Source of the DNA: Leptasterias polaris
Taxonomy: Eukaryota; Echinodermata; Asteroidea; Forcipulatida; Asteriidae
Assembly: GCA_037783415.1 (NCBI GenBank)
Contig: JAZGTN010000232.1
Span: forward strand, 186,001-250,000
Length of the DNA stretch: 64,000 bases
Direction of reading: 5' to 3'
Under the pieces are notes generated by a model. It did not search any database, was not told where the DNA came from, and saw only the letters and a list, made by a program, of their open reading frames with translations. This document shows positions 1-10,100 of the stretch, one piece after another. The position numbers and the translations under genes were made by a program. The first letter of the stretch is position 1. Every line of letters starts with the position of its first letter.

Positions 1-1
1 T

Positions 2-796
2 AATTTCCCTCAGACTAATTGTGCAAAGTCCCCTAAAGATTTCACATTTGTGTACTGCATAAAAGCAAGTTCGTTTCCATTCGTAGCATGGGATTGTTTG
101 AGAGTGAGAGAGAACACTCATCGACCATGCACATCCCCAATGGTCATGTACCACAACTATGTGACAAACTTACTCCAGAGAGTTAAGCGTCTCACCCTTC
201 AAGGAAGATTTTTCATCCACATCTTTCTGACAAACTGTCTGGCCTTTCCCGACTACCATCAGTCCCTTCAATTGCCGAACTACGACCGCATCTTAACATC
301 AAACCTTTTAGACTACATTGGCCTTGCTAAGCTGCTCCAAACCTTCAAGCCACTACTGAATCGCAAAAATAGCAAGTCAGTAATTGTTACAGAGACAATC
401 AATTGGGTAGAAAGAGTACCAGGGGCTGATCATAGCAAGATACCAGGAGCATTGGCCGAATGCATGATTGCAAACCTTGCTGATACTCAGAAATACAAAA
501 GTGACTTTGGATATAATGATAGCAGAGAATATTTCAACAATATCCCTCGCTTTCTTGTGTATCTTCGAGCTGACATAATGGGAGGAGGCCTTGGGATACC
601 GTCCCTCAAGAAAGTTCCCCCATCCTCAACTGTGATGAACTACAATGGGATGCAGATGCGTGACTTTCAAAAGGAAGTGAACAGGGTTGTCCCATTTCAG
701 TACCGTGTGACTGCAAGAGACCTTACCATGATGAATGGCTATGACAGAGCAGTGGAGTGGTATCTGCCACAAGGGGGCGTCCCAACAAAGGTCTAA
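2..796 (+). CDS. MYND/DUF4470 family protein, copy A, 3' part of the last exon
   Basis: This is the open reading frame of the terminal exon of a gene that starts left of the window. The frame is open from base 2 to the TAA at 794-796, giving 264 residues with no lesion. It aligns residue for residue with the C-terminal part of copy C (exon 2 to 22320) and with pseudogene copy B. Shared landmarks are the KDFTFVYCIKASSFPFVAWD stretch near the left edge, the NLLDYIGLAKLLQTFKPLLN block and the carboxy end AVEWYLPQGGVP. The MYND fingers and the DUF4470 core lie upstream, outside the window, so intactness of the whole gene cannot be judged. The function of this downstream region is unknown. A tRNA-like repeat follows the stop, as in copies B and C. 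The family assignment rests on copy C. Confidence 0.85.
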   Translation, partial: NFPQTNCAKSPKDFTFVYCIKASSFPFVAWDCLRVRENTHRPCTSPMVMYHNYVTNLLQRVKRLTLQGRFFIHIFLTNCLAFPDYHQSLQLPNYDRILTSNLLDYIGLAKLLQTFKPLLNRKNSKSVIVTETINWVERVPGADHSKIPGALAECMIANLADTQKYKSDFGYNDSREYFNNIPRFLVYLRADIMGGGLGIPSLKKVPPSSTVMNYNGMQMRDFQKEVNRVVPFQYRVTARDLTMMNGYDRAVEWYLPQGGVPTKV

Positions 797-1341
797 TAAA
801 CATACATTAGGAGTCTTATTGATCTTTTTTTTTGGGGGGGGGGGGGTTTGACTGGAGCGGAATTTGAACCAACGACCTCCGGATTAACGTGCCGGCGCTC
901 TACCAATTGAGCTATCTAGCCCTACATGTATGTTGGCGGTCTCCCTATTTTACTTCGAAGGGTGTCGTTCCTGACAATCAACAGCTCTCCAGTGCCCCAA
1001 GTGAGTTTTATGGTTTAGGGATGATATATTTATAACAAAAAAACTAATAAAAGCCTGAACAGCCTTAAATCCTTATGGCGTACACAATGCATGTTGCAGC
1101 AGTTCGTTACATGTAGTACCTGCACAACTAGTTGTATTTGCATACAATGTATTGAGGCTTGGGTGTGTGTGAGTTCACTGCATTGCTGTTCCACACAAAG
1201 AGATTTCAATGAGTAGTACAAATTCATATAATTACTTTTCAAACATCTGTATCCAGAAATGTTTTCCACATATAATTTCAAATGATGGGAAATTGTTTTT
1301 TATTTTTTATTTGTGCATTCCCCTAGTTTAGTAATACTGTA
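797..1341. other. 3' flank of copy A, shared with the duplicated units
   Basis: This is non-coding sequence downstream of copy A. It matches 16569-17195 downstream of copy B almost base for base, including the CTCCCTATTTTACTT segment, the acaatcaacagct segment and the CATTCCCCTAGTTTAGTAAT segment. The homology stops abruptly at about 1341 and resumes at about 12270, which marks the left edge of a large insertion. Confidence 0.7.
850..922 (-). repeat. tRNA-like dispersed repeat, copy in the copy A 3' flank
   Basis: Read on the minus strand it folds like a tRNA: TAGCTCAATTGGTAGAGC forms an A box and D arm, a CCGG/CCGG anticodon stem follows, and GGTTCAAATTCC forms a B box. Related copies lie at 16627-16698, 22380-22450, 49671-49740, 59586-59643 and 62716-62803. 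Multiplicity and decay argue for a tRNA-derived repeat rather than a working tRNA gene. Confidence 0.7.
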
Positions 1342-3750
1342 GCCAGGGCAAAAAGTGGATGAGGTGGCAATAAATAAAATACTCAAAAGTTCGACTTCGG
1401 CCCTAGCCGCCAGGCAAAATTGGTCCTGGACTTATTTAACAGACAAAAAGGAAAAGTTCTACGATGTTAAAGTTCCTAGTTTCACTTCAATTTAATTCTA
1501 ACACATCACAGTGACTCGACTTCTGTCTTCCGAATAAATCAATTTACACAATTCACAATAATAAATAGATAAGGTAAACGACCCCAAGGGGACGATTTGG
1601 CATTACAAACAACAAAAGATAATAAAGATGATAAGATAATAAAGACTACCCGGGAGTGGACAACCCTATACTATAGGGCAAGTTGAGTCTTGGCCTGTAA
1701 CTGGATAAGCAAACGCCACAATAAATGTTCCAAATGTTGGATACTAGTATAAATAATAAATAGATATAACATTGTACCACAACAATAAAAACGCACCTTG
1801 AGTGGCCATTACCCAGCCTTGGTGGTCCTTCTTGAGGCCAAGCACAACAACCAGCATGTCGTATCGTCTTGCTGAACTCGCCAGAGTCGACGACACACCC
1901 AAATAATAATTATTTACAAACGGAAAATAACCTGGTGGTGATAGCTGCTGAGAAGGAATGACAATGGTCATCCTATTCCCTTGGCTACCCACTAAAATGA
2001 AAGGAATGTTATTGTCTAACCTGTTGAACACAAGTCATGGCCCCAAGGGCGTCGATCGCTACTAAAAAGTAGGGGGGACGGGCAGGCGAGCGCAAGTCTT
2101 GAAAAATACATCTTACATTATTTGAAACCCACACCATTACTTTTACATTTAATTTCTGTGTTACACTTGTTCCCTATTTTTTGTTTGACCAGGAGGCGAG
2201 TTACAGGGGGTGATATTTAACAATAACATCATCCGAAATGGGCCTGGGTTTCCCTTATGTAAAACCGAGATTCTACCAAATACAAACAGGCACGTACGAA
2301 GATGACTTTAACAGGGGGGGGGGGGGGGGGGGGGGCAGGTTATATCTGTGAAATTTGCCTGGTCACTCACCTTAATAAATAATATTATTAAACACTTTAC
2401 CCACATCCCCAGACACCAGAATTGCATAAAATCGTTTAATGTACTATCAGTTTAAATCCGCGATGTAAAACATGAAGTTAAACTAAATAAAAAATTAAAC
2501 TGACACGGTGTAAAGTTGATGATGGTAGAAACATCCCTTTAAATATTGATGCTAAAATACTGTTCGATGCTATTATCATTTTTTAGAAATGAGCATGCGC
2601 GGACCCAGGATTTTTTAAACCGGGGGCATAACGGCGCACACAGGCTTCTCTATTTGTTGTTCAAATAAATTTCAAGGGTGGGGTCCAGGAGCCGGCCGTA
2701 CGGCCCCTGGTGGGGTCCAGGGGCGAAGCCCCTGTGGTGGTCTAGGGGGCTTAGCCCCCTGGAGCTCTGAGCTTTTGGCGTTTTGGGGTCGAAAATCAAG
2801 CCTTCGTATGCCTAAATACAGAGGAAAAGAGCACTTCAGATCAATATCAATCGTCTAATTTTACTGGAAAATTTCCTGTAACATCAACGAAGGACTCCTA
2901 GAAAATGTTAATCCCACGCTGGCTTACACGCATCCCTTCACTGTTGACCCCATACTGTGTGGTACAAATAAAACAATTGCGGGCCGGGCGTTCCTGCGCG
3001 CGTGTTCAATTTGCGTCTGTTGCATGGGCGGAAGCACCGACGAAGAAACTTCAAGATTCCGTAAGTAAATGTATCCAAATAGGCACTTTGTCAATGTGAT
3101 CTGATTAAATGGCCTACAGACTGCAGCACTATTCCCTCAGGACAATTATGAACAAGCCAATTTATCATCCGGACAACATTTTTTTTAGGGGGGCCCGGCC
3201 CCCCGCATGTTTTCAGCATGTTTTCAGCGGGGGCCGGTGGCCCCCCGGCCCCCGGTTCCTACGTGCCTGACAAACATCATATTCACAATCCTTTTTAATT
3301 GTAACCACATTGCGACAAATTCTTCAGTAAAATTGAGAGAGTTTTTGATGTTTTTGTTTCTTCTTTCGTTTTTCTTTTATTTTAATTTACATTTTGTTTT
3401 TAGAATAACAAATAATAACACTGAACTGCTCCCATTTATTTTAATGGATTTTACTACATTTTGTGCGTTGTGCGATTGTAACAAAATGTAACACATTTGC
3501 ACTTGCGCGCACACACAGACTTCCTTTGTGGAGGGATCGTGTACCGTACATTATATCTTACACAAACGACGGGATTTTGGCGTTCATGTCTTGGACGAAA
3601 CTTGTCGTCTATTGTTTGTATTATAGAAACGGAAATATGCCCAAAATACCATTCTGCGCGTGGTCCATCAGAAAAAAATATGAAAATGAAGAAAACATTT
3701 CACCGTTTGTTCGCTATTCTTTTATTTGAACAAAAATTGTAATTAAATAT
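1342..3750. other. Left part of a large insertion, mosaic of repeats, no gene seen
   Basis: This stretch is absent from the equivalent place after copy B. It contains AT-rich DNA, a run of 22 G at 2314-2335, a GC-rich dispersed repeat (2607-2920), and a C/G-rich segment at 3187-3260. Short ORFs here (for example 2905-3099, 3207-3491) run through the repeats and show no protein features. The gypsy element begins at 3751. Confidence 0.6.
2607..2920 (+). repeat. Dispersed repeat D1, copy 1
   Basis: About 310 bp shared with 26448-26716. Shared landmarks in order are a GCGGA(C/T)(A/C)CAGGATTTTTT start, AACCGGGGG, GGGGTCCAGG, GAGCTCTGAGCTTTTGGCG, CTAAATACAGAGGAAAAG, CAATCGTCTAATTTTACTGG and AGAAAATGTTAATCCCAC. 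This copy has an extra palindromic GC block (AGCCCC/GGGGCT) at 2690-2762. I see no coding capacity. It is probably a non-autonomous mobile element of unknown class. Confidence 0.7.
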
Positions 3751-4204
3751 TGTAACGGGCAAGGACGCTGGTGGCGGGCTTGCGGGACACAGAGTTCATC
3801 CAGAGTTCGATGAGTCACCGGCTTCCGGACTGGCCTGGGGATCCAGGCATCGCGCGTCCTTCCGGTCGGCGCACGATGCCTGCGTTCCCGATCTCCCACA
3901 CTCTCCCTCGCGGGTCAGTGTTCTGTGAGGATTCCTAAACGTAGGTTCAGTAAAATACACCAGCGACCTGAAAGATTGTGACTGTTAATTCCCGTACCGA
4001 ACTATGTAAGTTGAATCCTTTTACAATATAAGAAGAGAACAAGGAGTTACAAAAGAGTGAATTGAACCATAATACTGTGTCCGGGTCTATTTATTTGATT
4101 GTTGTTTGTCCTGTTCCGTCCTTGCCATAGGTGGATAATTGTAGTCTTAATTCTTGCCAACATCCAGAAGAAAGTCCTTAGACCGCGAAACAAAGCGCGT
4201 TACA
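3751..4204 (+). repeat. 5' LTR of the gypsy element
   Basis: 454 bp bounded by the 6-bp inverted ends TGTAAC and GTTACA. A CAATATAAG sequence near 4023 could serve as a TATA-like element. No clear AATAAA signal was found. The first half is GC-rich and the second AT-rich. Confidence 0.93.
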
Positions 4205-4205
4205 T

Positions 4206-4224
4206 TGGTGGCAGCGGTGGGATT
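4206..4224 (+). promoter_or_regulatory. Primer binding site, complementary to tRNA-Leu
   Basis: TGGTGGCAGCGGTGGGATT begins one base after the 5' LTR. It is complementary to the 3' end (with CCA) of animal cytosolic tRNA-Leu of the AAG/TAG type, whose acceptor and T arm I recall as ending in ATCCCACCGCTGCCA. All 19 bases match that recollection. Confidence 0.8.
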
Positions 4225-4361
4225 TGTATGGCTTGGGTTAAGATAATTACTTAGTTTGGTAGGAGTTATACGGCGAGTACGTGCCGACAGTACACGGTAG
4301 TGGTTTGTACCGAGCCGTCCGCCGGATCACCGAGGATAACTCCGGAATAAATCCGGATCGC

Positions 4362-4500
4362 ACAGAGCTGCTCCGGAAGAGCTGCTCCGGAAGGGCTGCT
4401 CCGGAGGGGCTGCTCCGGAAGGGTTTTGGATCACATAGGGACCCACAAGAAATTGCTCCGGACCGCTAGGACTGCTCCGGAGGAGCTCCGGCAGTAATTC
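4362..4500 (+). repeat. GCTCCGGA-rich repeat in the retroelement leader
   Basis: The untranslated leader holds at least seven copies of GCTCCGG(A), four of them spaced 15-16 nt apart as CTGCTCCGGAAG-like units between 4369 and 4422. TCCGGA is self-complementary, so the RNA could form alternative hairpins. A role in packaging, dimerisation or translation is possible but not shown. Confidence 0.6.
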
Positions 4501-4526
4501 TCTTATATTTGCATTATCAATAGAAT

Positions 4527-6281
4527 ATGAATAGAAGAGTGGCAATGTCAGCAGGGCCTATAAATTATTCGGGGATGGCTGGGCAAGATCTGTTCAATTT
4601 CCTAGAGAAGGAATACCAGAGGGTTACAGAAGAAATAGACACATTGTCCCATAGGCTTGGACAGTTTGTTGAAGGCAGAGATCAGCCAATAACCACTGGG
4701 GGGCCAATAACAGTTGATGGGCCAATGTCCGTGCCAGGAGTGCAGGATATTAGAGATATGCCATTAGGAGAGAAGACAATTGGCGTCGCTGGGGTTCAGA
4801 CTAACCTCATGGATTCCGGAACACAAGAGAGACACAACTTGTGGAGGGACTCAGGGTTAGTTCTTTCAGGACTGCAGTCGCCTCCCAACATTTGGCAGGA
4901 TACGACTCGTGAAGCTACACGGCTCGACAAATTCAAGACTCCGTTGATGTCGCATCAGCCGCTGCAATATGAGGAGAGACCAGTTGAGCGTCGACCACCC
5001 TATCAACTGCCGGCAAACCAGAGTTGCATACCAGTTATCGGTGGGGAAGAGCCGAAAGGTCACTCAACAGCATACCAAATGACCCCAGAGTATGGGCCAA
5101 CTGGACTTGTGGAGGACCAGGAAATTAAACGGAGAGGAGTAAAAGCCATGTCAAGAACGTCCTCAGGCTTATGTTACATGCCAAATATGGCAACTCAGAT
5201 TGAAGTCCCTGCATCTTCAACCAAGTACAGCGATGGTGGAGGAGTTGAGGGGTGGCCGACCAGTGCATTTTTGCCGTCAGTTGATGAAAACAACAAAAAG
5301 ATTGGTGAGGATGTAACGAAACCAAAGGCAACCCCGAAGAAAAAGGAGGAGGTTGACAATTCCCAGAGATCACCGGAGGCAGTGGAAAAGGCAGCGGTGA
5401 AGGGGGAGAAACAGCCTGTATCGACCCATCGCAGAAACCAACGGCCATTGATAAAGCCCGACCGCTACGATGGAAAAGGGCCGTGGGAGTCCTACATAAA
5501 GCACTTCGAGCTGTGTGCTGGAATCAACGAGTGGGATGATGAGTCTAAATGCCAGTACTTGGCGGTTCTATTAACCGGTTCTGCACAACAGGTCTTGGGG
5601 AGTCTTCAAAAGGAAACACGGGATTACAAGAAGCTCACCAAGGCATTGCAGGCACGATTTGACCCTACAGGGCGTAAAGAACTTCACCGCGCCCAACTAA
5701 AAAACCGCCGGCAAAAGCCAGCAGAGAGTTTGATTGAACTGGCAGACGAGACGAGGCAACTCGTTGAAAAGGTGTACAGTGACTTACCATTGGAAAGTAG
5801 AGACAGGATGGGCCGAGATCATTTTCTGGATGCGCTGAATGATGGGGAAATCAGGACCAGGGTAATACAGATGCGAACCCAGACCCTTGACGAAGCAGTG
5901 GCTGCAGCCGTGGAGCTGGAGGCCTTATACAAGGCAGAGAAAGAGCGCCGCTCGTCAGATATAAAGAAGCTGAGGAGTGCTACTGTAGAGGTAGCAATGA
6001 CAGCAAAAGCCATGCCCACTGACGTGGAAGGACAAGGTCTTTCCACACTACAAGAACAGCTTTCGCAGATCTTGGAAAAAATGCAAAGACTCGAAAAGCG
6101 TGTGGAGGACAGGAAGAAATTCCAAAAGAAAGGCACCCAGTGCTATAACTGTAAGGGGTGGGGGCACATCAAGCCAAACTGCCCAGAGCTACAAAAGGGG
6201 GGAGATGGAAACACGCACTCAGGAGAAAATAGACCATCGGCAGGAGTGCGGAGCCCCATATCGAGTCAGGGAAACTGTTAG
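4527..6281 (+). CDS. gag: Gag polyprotein of the gypsy element
   Basis: 584 codons from the first ATG of the long frame to TAG at 6279-6281. The first half is proline- and glutamine-rich and variable. The capsid-like core starts near residue 310 at RPLIKPDRYDGKGPWESYIK, a typical retrotransposon Gag start, and continues through YLAVLLTGSAQQVLG and a helical block to about residue 500. A zinc knuckle of C-x2-C-x4-H-x4-C form lies at C539, C542, H547 and C552 and would bind the RNA genome. The carboxy end overlaps the pro frame, and a slippery heptamer sits four codons from the stop. Gag builds the virus-like particle in the cytoplasm. Confidence 0.92.
   Translation: MNRRVAMSAGPINYSGMAGQDLFNFLEKEYQRVTEEIDTLSHRLGQFVEGRDQPITTGGPITVDGPMSVPGVQDIRDMPLGEKTIGVAGVQTNLMDSGTQERHNLWRDSGLVLSGLQSPPNIWQDTTREATRLDKFKTPLMSHQPLQYEERPVERRPPYQLPANQSCIPVIGGEEPKGHSTAYQMTPEYGPTGLVEDQEIKRRGVKAMSRTSSGLCYMPNMATQIEVPASSTKYSDGGGVEGWPTSAFLPSVDENNKKIGEDVTKPKATPKKKEEVDNSQRSPEAVEKAAVKGEKQPVSTHRRNQRPLIKPDRYDGKGPWESYIKHFELCAGINEWDDESKCQYLAVLLTGSAQQVLGSLQKETRDYKKLTKALQARFDPTGRKELHRAQLKNRRQKPAESLIELADETRQLVEKVYSDLPLESRDRMGRDHFLDALNDGEIRTRVIQMRTQTLDEAVAAAVELEALYKAEKERRSSDIKKLRSATVEVAMTAKAMPTDVEGQGLSTLQEQLSQILEKMQRLEKRVEDRKKFQKKGTQCYNCKGWGHIKPNCPELQKGGDGNTHSGENRPSAGVRSPISSQGNC
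6269..6275 (+). promoter_or_regulatory. -1 ribosomal frameshift site (G GGA AAC) between gag and pro
   Basis: The heptamer GGGAAAC lies in the exact X-XXY-YYZ register of the gag frame (CAG GGA AAC TGT TAG). The pro frame is open from 6233 and lies -1 relative to gag. The same heptamer is a known -1 slip site in several retroviruses. A possible stimulatory stem (GGCCC at 6295-6299 with GGGCC at 6320-6324) lies about 20 nt downstream, further than the usual spacer. Confidence 0.75.
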
Positions 6282-7144
6282 AAGCTGTTCCTGAGGCCCA
6301 GGGGACAGTGGGAGTAGGGGGGCCCAAAATAGATGTAACGACAGAGAATGTTGCTGTTGTAGTTGGGGAAGGGCTACACCTCGATGCAGTCATCAATGGC
6401 GTGAAGGTAGATGTACTGGTTGACACGGGGGCGACTGTGTCCTTATTGTCGGAGAAGATAGCCAAACAGTGGTCAAACAAAGACAAAGAGTCGGTTACGA
6501 GAACTGATATAAAAATTCTACTTGCAGACAATAAAGCTTTAGCAGTGTCGGGGGAGGTAGTGGCAGAGATGCAGCTGGCTGGAGAGGAAGTACAACATAG
6601 GTTCATCGTAGCTTCAATTGGAAACGATGTCTTACTCGGACTTGACTTCTTGAGGAACGAGAAGTGTGTGATCGATGTCACACGGAAATGTCTTGAGTGG
6701 GGAGGGATGGTGCTGCCTCTATGGGAGACGGCAGAACGACAACCGAGTTGTCGTGTGACGGTTTCAAAGACAGTCACAGTTCCCCCAAGGACAGAAATGC
6801 TTGTTCAGGGAAGTCTTGAAGGTAGTGATCTAAAAGTACCGTGGGGGTTAATAGAACCCACAATGTCTCTGACGGAGAGAAATTGCATCATGGTCGCACC
6901 TTCGGTGGTCAGAACTGACTCTAGTGTCGTCCCCTTACGGCTCATGAACTGGAGAGATGAGCATGTCACCCTTCATCAGGGAACAACAACAGCGATATTC
7001 AGTGCGGTGGATTCAATAGGACCTGAGCTGGTTACATCTGACCCCCCTGCAGAGGTAGGAATGGAGACAGTCAGGATGATATATGAAGGAGACGAAACCA
7101 TGCAAGGACTTCGAATTACCCAGTCACTTACAAGACTTATATGA
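6275..7144 (+). CDS. pro: Aspartic protease (Pro) of the gypsy element, made by frameshift
   Basis: The frame is open from 6233 but has no ATG ahead of the protease domain, so it is probably read only as a Gag-Pro fusion after the -1 shift, with the first shifted codon at 6275. The catalytic motif DTGAT is encoded at 6422-6436, preceded by VDVLV and followed by VSLLS. The second-half motif of the fold, DVLLGLDFL, appears about 75 residues later. Retroviral-type proteases work as homodimers and cleave Gag and Pol. The region after the protease core is long and without a recognised domain, perhaps a linker to RT. The frame ends at a TGA at 7142-7144, overlapping pol by about 60 nt. Confidence 0.85.
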   Translation: MLEAVPEAQGTVGVGGPKIDVTTENVAVVVGEGLHLDAVINGVKVDVLVDTGATVSLLSEKIAKQWSNKDKESVTRTDIKILLADNKALAVSGEVVAEMQLAGEEVQHRFIVASIGNDVLLGLDFLRNEKCVIDVTRKCLEWGGMVLPLWETAERQPSCRVTVSKTVTVPPRTEMLVQGSLEGSDLKVPWGLIEPTMSLTERNCIMVAPSVVRTDSSVVPLRLMNWRDEHVTLHQGTTTAIFSAVDSIGPELVTSDPPAEVGMETVRMIYEGDETMQGLRITQSLTRLI

Positions 7145-10100
7145 TAGATCATCAGGTACCCTCAATGACCAAGAGTGCGAGCAGCTAAAAGGACTTCTCC
7201 TCAAATACCGGGAACAATATTCCAGTGGGGAAGGTGACCTGGGGCGGACGGAGTTAGTCAGGCACAAAATAGAGACGGGGAATGCAGTCCCAGTGAGGCA
7301 GAGACCCAGGCGCCTTCCACTTCACCAGAAGGAAGTCGCTGAAACAGAGATTAAGTCAATGCTGAGGAGAGGTGTTATTAAACCCGCCACCGGACCCTGG
7401 GCGTCACCAATCGTACTAGTAAGGAAAAAAAATGGAAGGGTGCGTTTTTGCGTGGACTATAGAAGGCTGAATGAAATAACACAAAAGGATGCCTACCCCA
7501 TACCACGGATAGACGACACCATAGACACCCTTGCTGGTGCAAGGTTCTTCTCCACGTTGGACCTTGCATCAGGCTACTGGCAGGTGCCGATGGAGGAGGG
7601 CCACAAGGAGAAAACAGCATTTGCAACGCCTAGTGGGCTATATCAGTTTGAGGTTATGCCATTTGGGCTGTGCAATGCCCCGTCCACGTTCGAGCGTCTC
7701 ATGGACCGGGTGTTGCGGGGTCTTCAGTGGCAGGTGTGCCTGGTGTATCTTGACGACATCATTGTGTATAGCAGCTCATTTGAAGAACATATGCAGCGCC
7801 TGGACCTTATCTTCAGACGAATAAAAGAGGCGGGATTAAAACTCCAGCCTAAGAAGTGCCACATATTTCAGGAAGAAGTAGCGTACCTTGGGCACATAGT
7901 CTCTTCGGAGGGGGTAAAGACGGATCCGGCTAAGGTTCGACAAGTGCGAGACTGGCCCACTCCAACCACGGCTCGGGATGTACGCAGCTTCCTGGGACTC
8001 GCCTCATATTATCGTCGCTTTGTAGCGAGTTTTGCTGGATTGGCGAGGCCATTGCATAGGCTAACCGAAGCAGGGCGACTCTTCCACTGGACGGAAGAAT
8101 GTCAGCAAGCATTTCAAGAGTTGAAGTCACGACTGATTTCTTCTCCAGTGCTGGCTTATCCATCTGCGACCTTAATGTTCGTATTAGATACCGATGCCAG
8201 TGACTATGGACTCGGGGCTGTATTGTCTCAGCAGCAGGAAGGCACCGAAAGAGTCATAGCATATGCAAGTAGGTCTCTATCAAAGGCCGAGAGGAACTAT
8301 TGTGTCACCCGGAAAGAGATGCTTGCTGTGGTATACTTCATTAAGTACTTCAGACCGTACCTTTATGGACAGAAGTTCTTGTTAAGAACTGATCACGGGG
8401 CGCTGACATGGTTGTTTAGGTTTAAGGAACCTATGGGTCAAGTAGCTCGGTGGCTTCAGCTACTGGCAGAGTATGACTTTACCATCCAGCACAGACCAGG
8501 CCGGCAGCATAACAACGCAGATGCGTTGTCCAGGATGCCGTGTAGCCAGTGCCAGTACCCCGCAGGAGAGTGGAGTGCCCAACCGGATTATGGAGAACAA
8601 CACCAGGGGTCGAGCTTGGAGCACTCTAAGGAGTCAGACAAACTTGGACAGGTGGAGAAGAAAACGGAGAAGTGTGATCAGGTGTTCTCTCAGGGCAGCA
8701 TCGCCACATGTACTGCCAGTACCAACAGCAGAGGTACCACAACGACACTCCCCAACTGGTTAGATGGAATGTCTAGATTGGAACTACGACAAAAACAGCT
8801 AGAGGAGCCAGTGTTACACACAGTAGTTACTTGGTTAGAGAGCAGGGAAACGAGGCCAGCCTGGAGAGACATTTCATCTGAAGGTCCGTGGCTCAAAACA
8901 CTGTGGGGGGCCTGGAAGCAGCTATCCATAAAAGAAGGGGTGTTGTACCGTAGATGGGAGGACGACACTGGACAGAATATCCGCTATTTGCTGATAGTAC
9001 CTCGGGCAATGCAAGGAGAGATCCTGAGTCAGCTACATAATTCTCCCACAGGGGGGCACCTGGGTATGAAGAAACTGTTGGAGAGGGCTAAGCAACGCTT
9101 CTATTGGCAGGGGATGCGAACTTCTGTGAAGAATTGGGTCAGAAGATGCCTTGAGTGCGCAAGGCAAAAGATGCCTACCAAAACGAAAAGAGCCCCCTTG
9201 CAACAGCAAATTTCAGGAATCCCGTTTGAAAGGGTGGCGATTGACATTACCGGTCCATTTCCGGAAACTGACAATGGAAATCGATACATCGTTGTTGTGT
9301 CAGACTACTTCACTAAGTGGACCGAAGCATACTCCGTGGCTACTATTACAGCGGATGTAGTGGCCAGTGTACTCGTGAATGAGTTTATTAGTAGATTTGG
9401 GGTACCACGACTCTTGCACAGTGACCAAGGAAGACAGTTCGAGAGTGATCTTTTTAAACAGATGTGCGCTCTCCTTGGGATAGACAAAACGAGAACCACC
9501 CCCTACCATCCACAGAGTGATGGGCAGGTGGAGAGGTTTAATCGGACCTTGAAGGTAATGCTGGCGTCATATGTAGCTGAAAACCAAAAAGATTGGGACT
9601 TACATGTGCCACATGTAATGATGGCATATCGTGCATCACCACAGGAAAGCACTGGTATGACACCAAATATGCTGATGTTCGGGCGAGAGGTGCAACTTCC
9701 AGTTGACTTAATATGTGGTACTCAGCAGCCTGGAGAACGAAAGGGAGTGCCCGAATATGTTCTTGATTTGGAAAGAAGAATTGAAGTGGCACATGAGACA
9801 ACCCGAAAACACCTCAAGAAGGCGGCTTCTTATCAACGTCGTCATTATGATCATAAGGTGACTAAGGAGACGTATGAAGTGGGAGGGGTCGTCATGATGA
9901 GAGTCAATGCTCGACGGGTGGGGGTGTCCCCAAAGCTGCAGCCTAAGTATGACGGGCCATATCTCATTACAAAGACTCTCAGTGATGTAGTGGTGAGAAT
10001 CCAGAAGGGCCCCCGTCATAAGCCAAAGGTAGTCCACACCAACTTATTAAAACCCTTCCATGGGGAGGTCGATCGGTCTTGGCTCCAGACTGATGTTCTG

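Noticed and set aside
4281..4469. 62-codon ORF in the retroelement leader as an extra gene
   Set aside because: It merely reads through the GCTCCGGA repeats, with no domain. The start is not a convincing initiation site.
6169..6777. 202-codon minus-strand ORF within gag/pro
   Set aside because: Shadow of the gypsy coding strand. No motif, and the plus-strand reading has clear protease landmarks.
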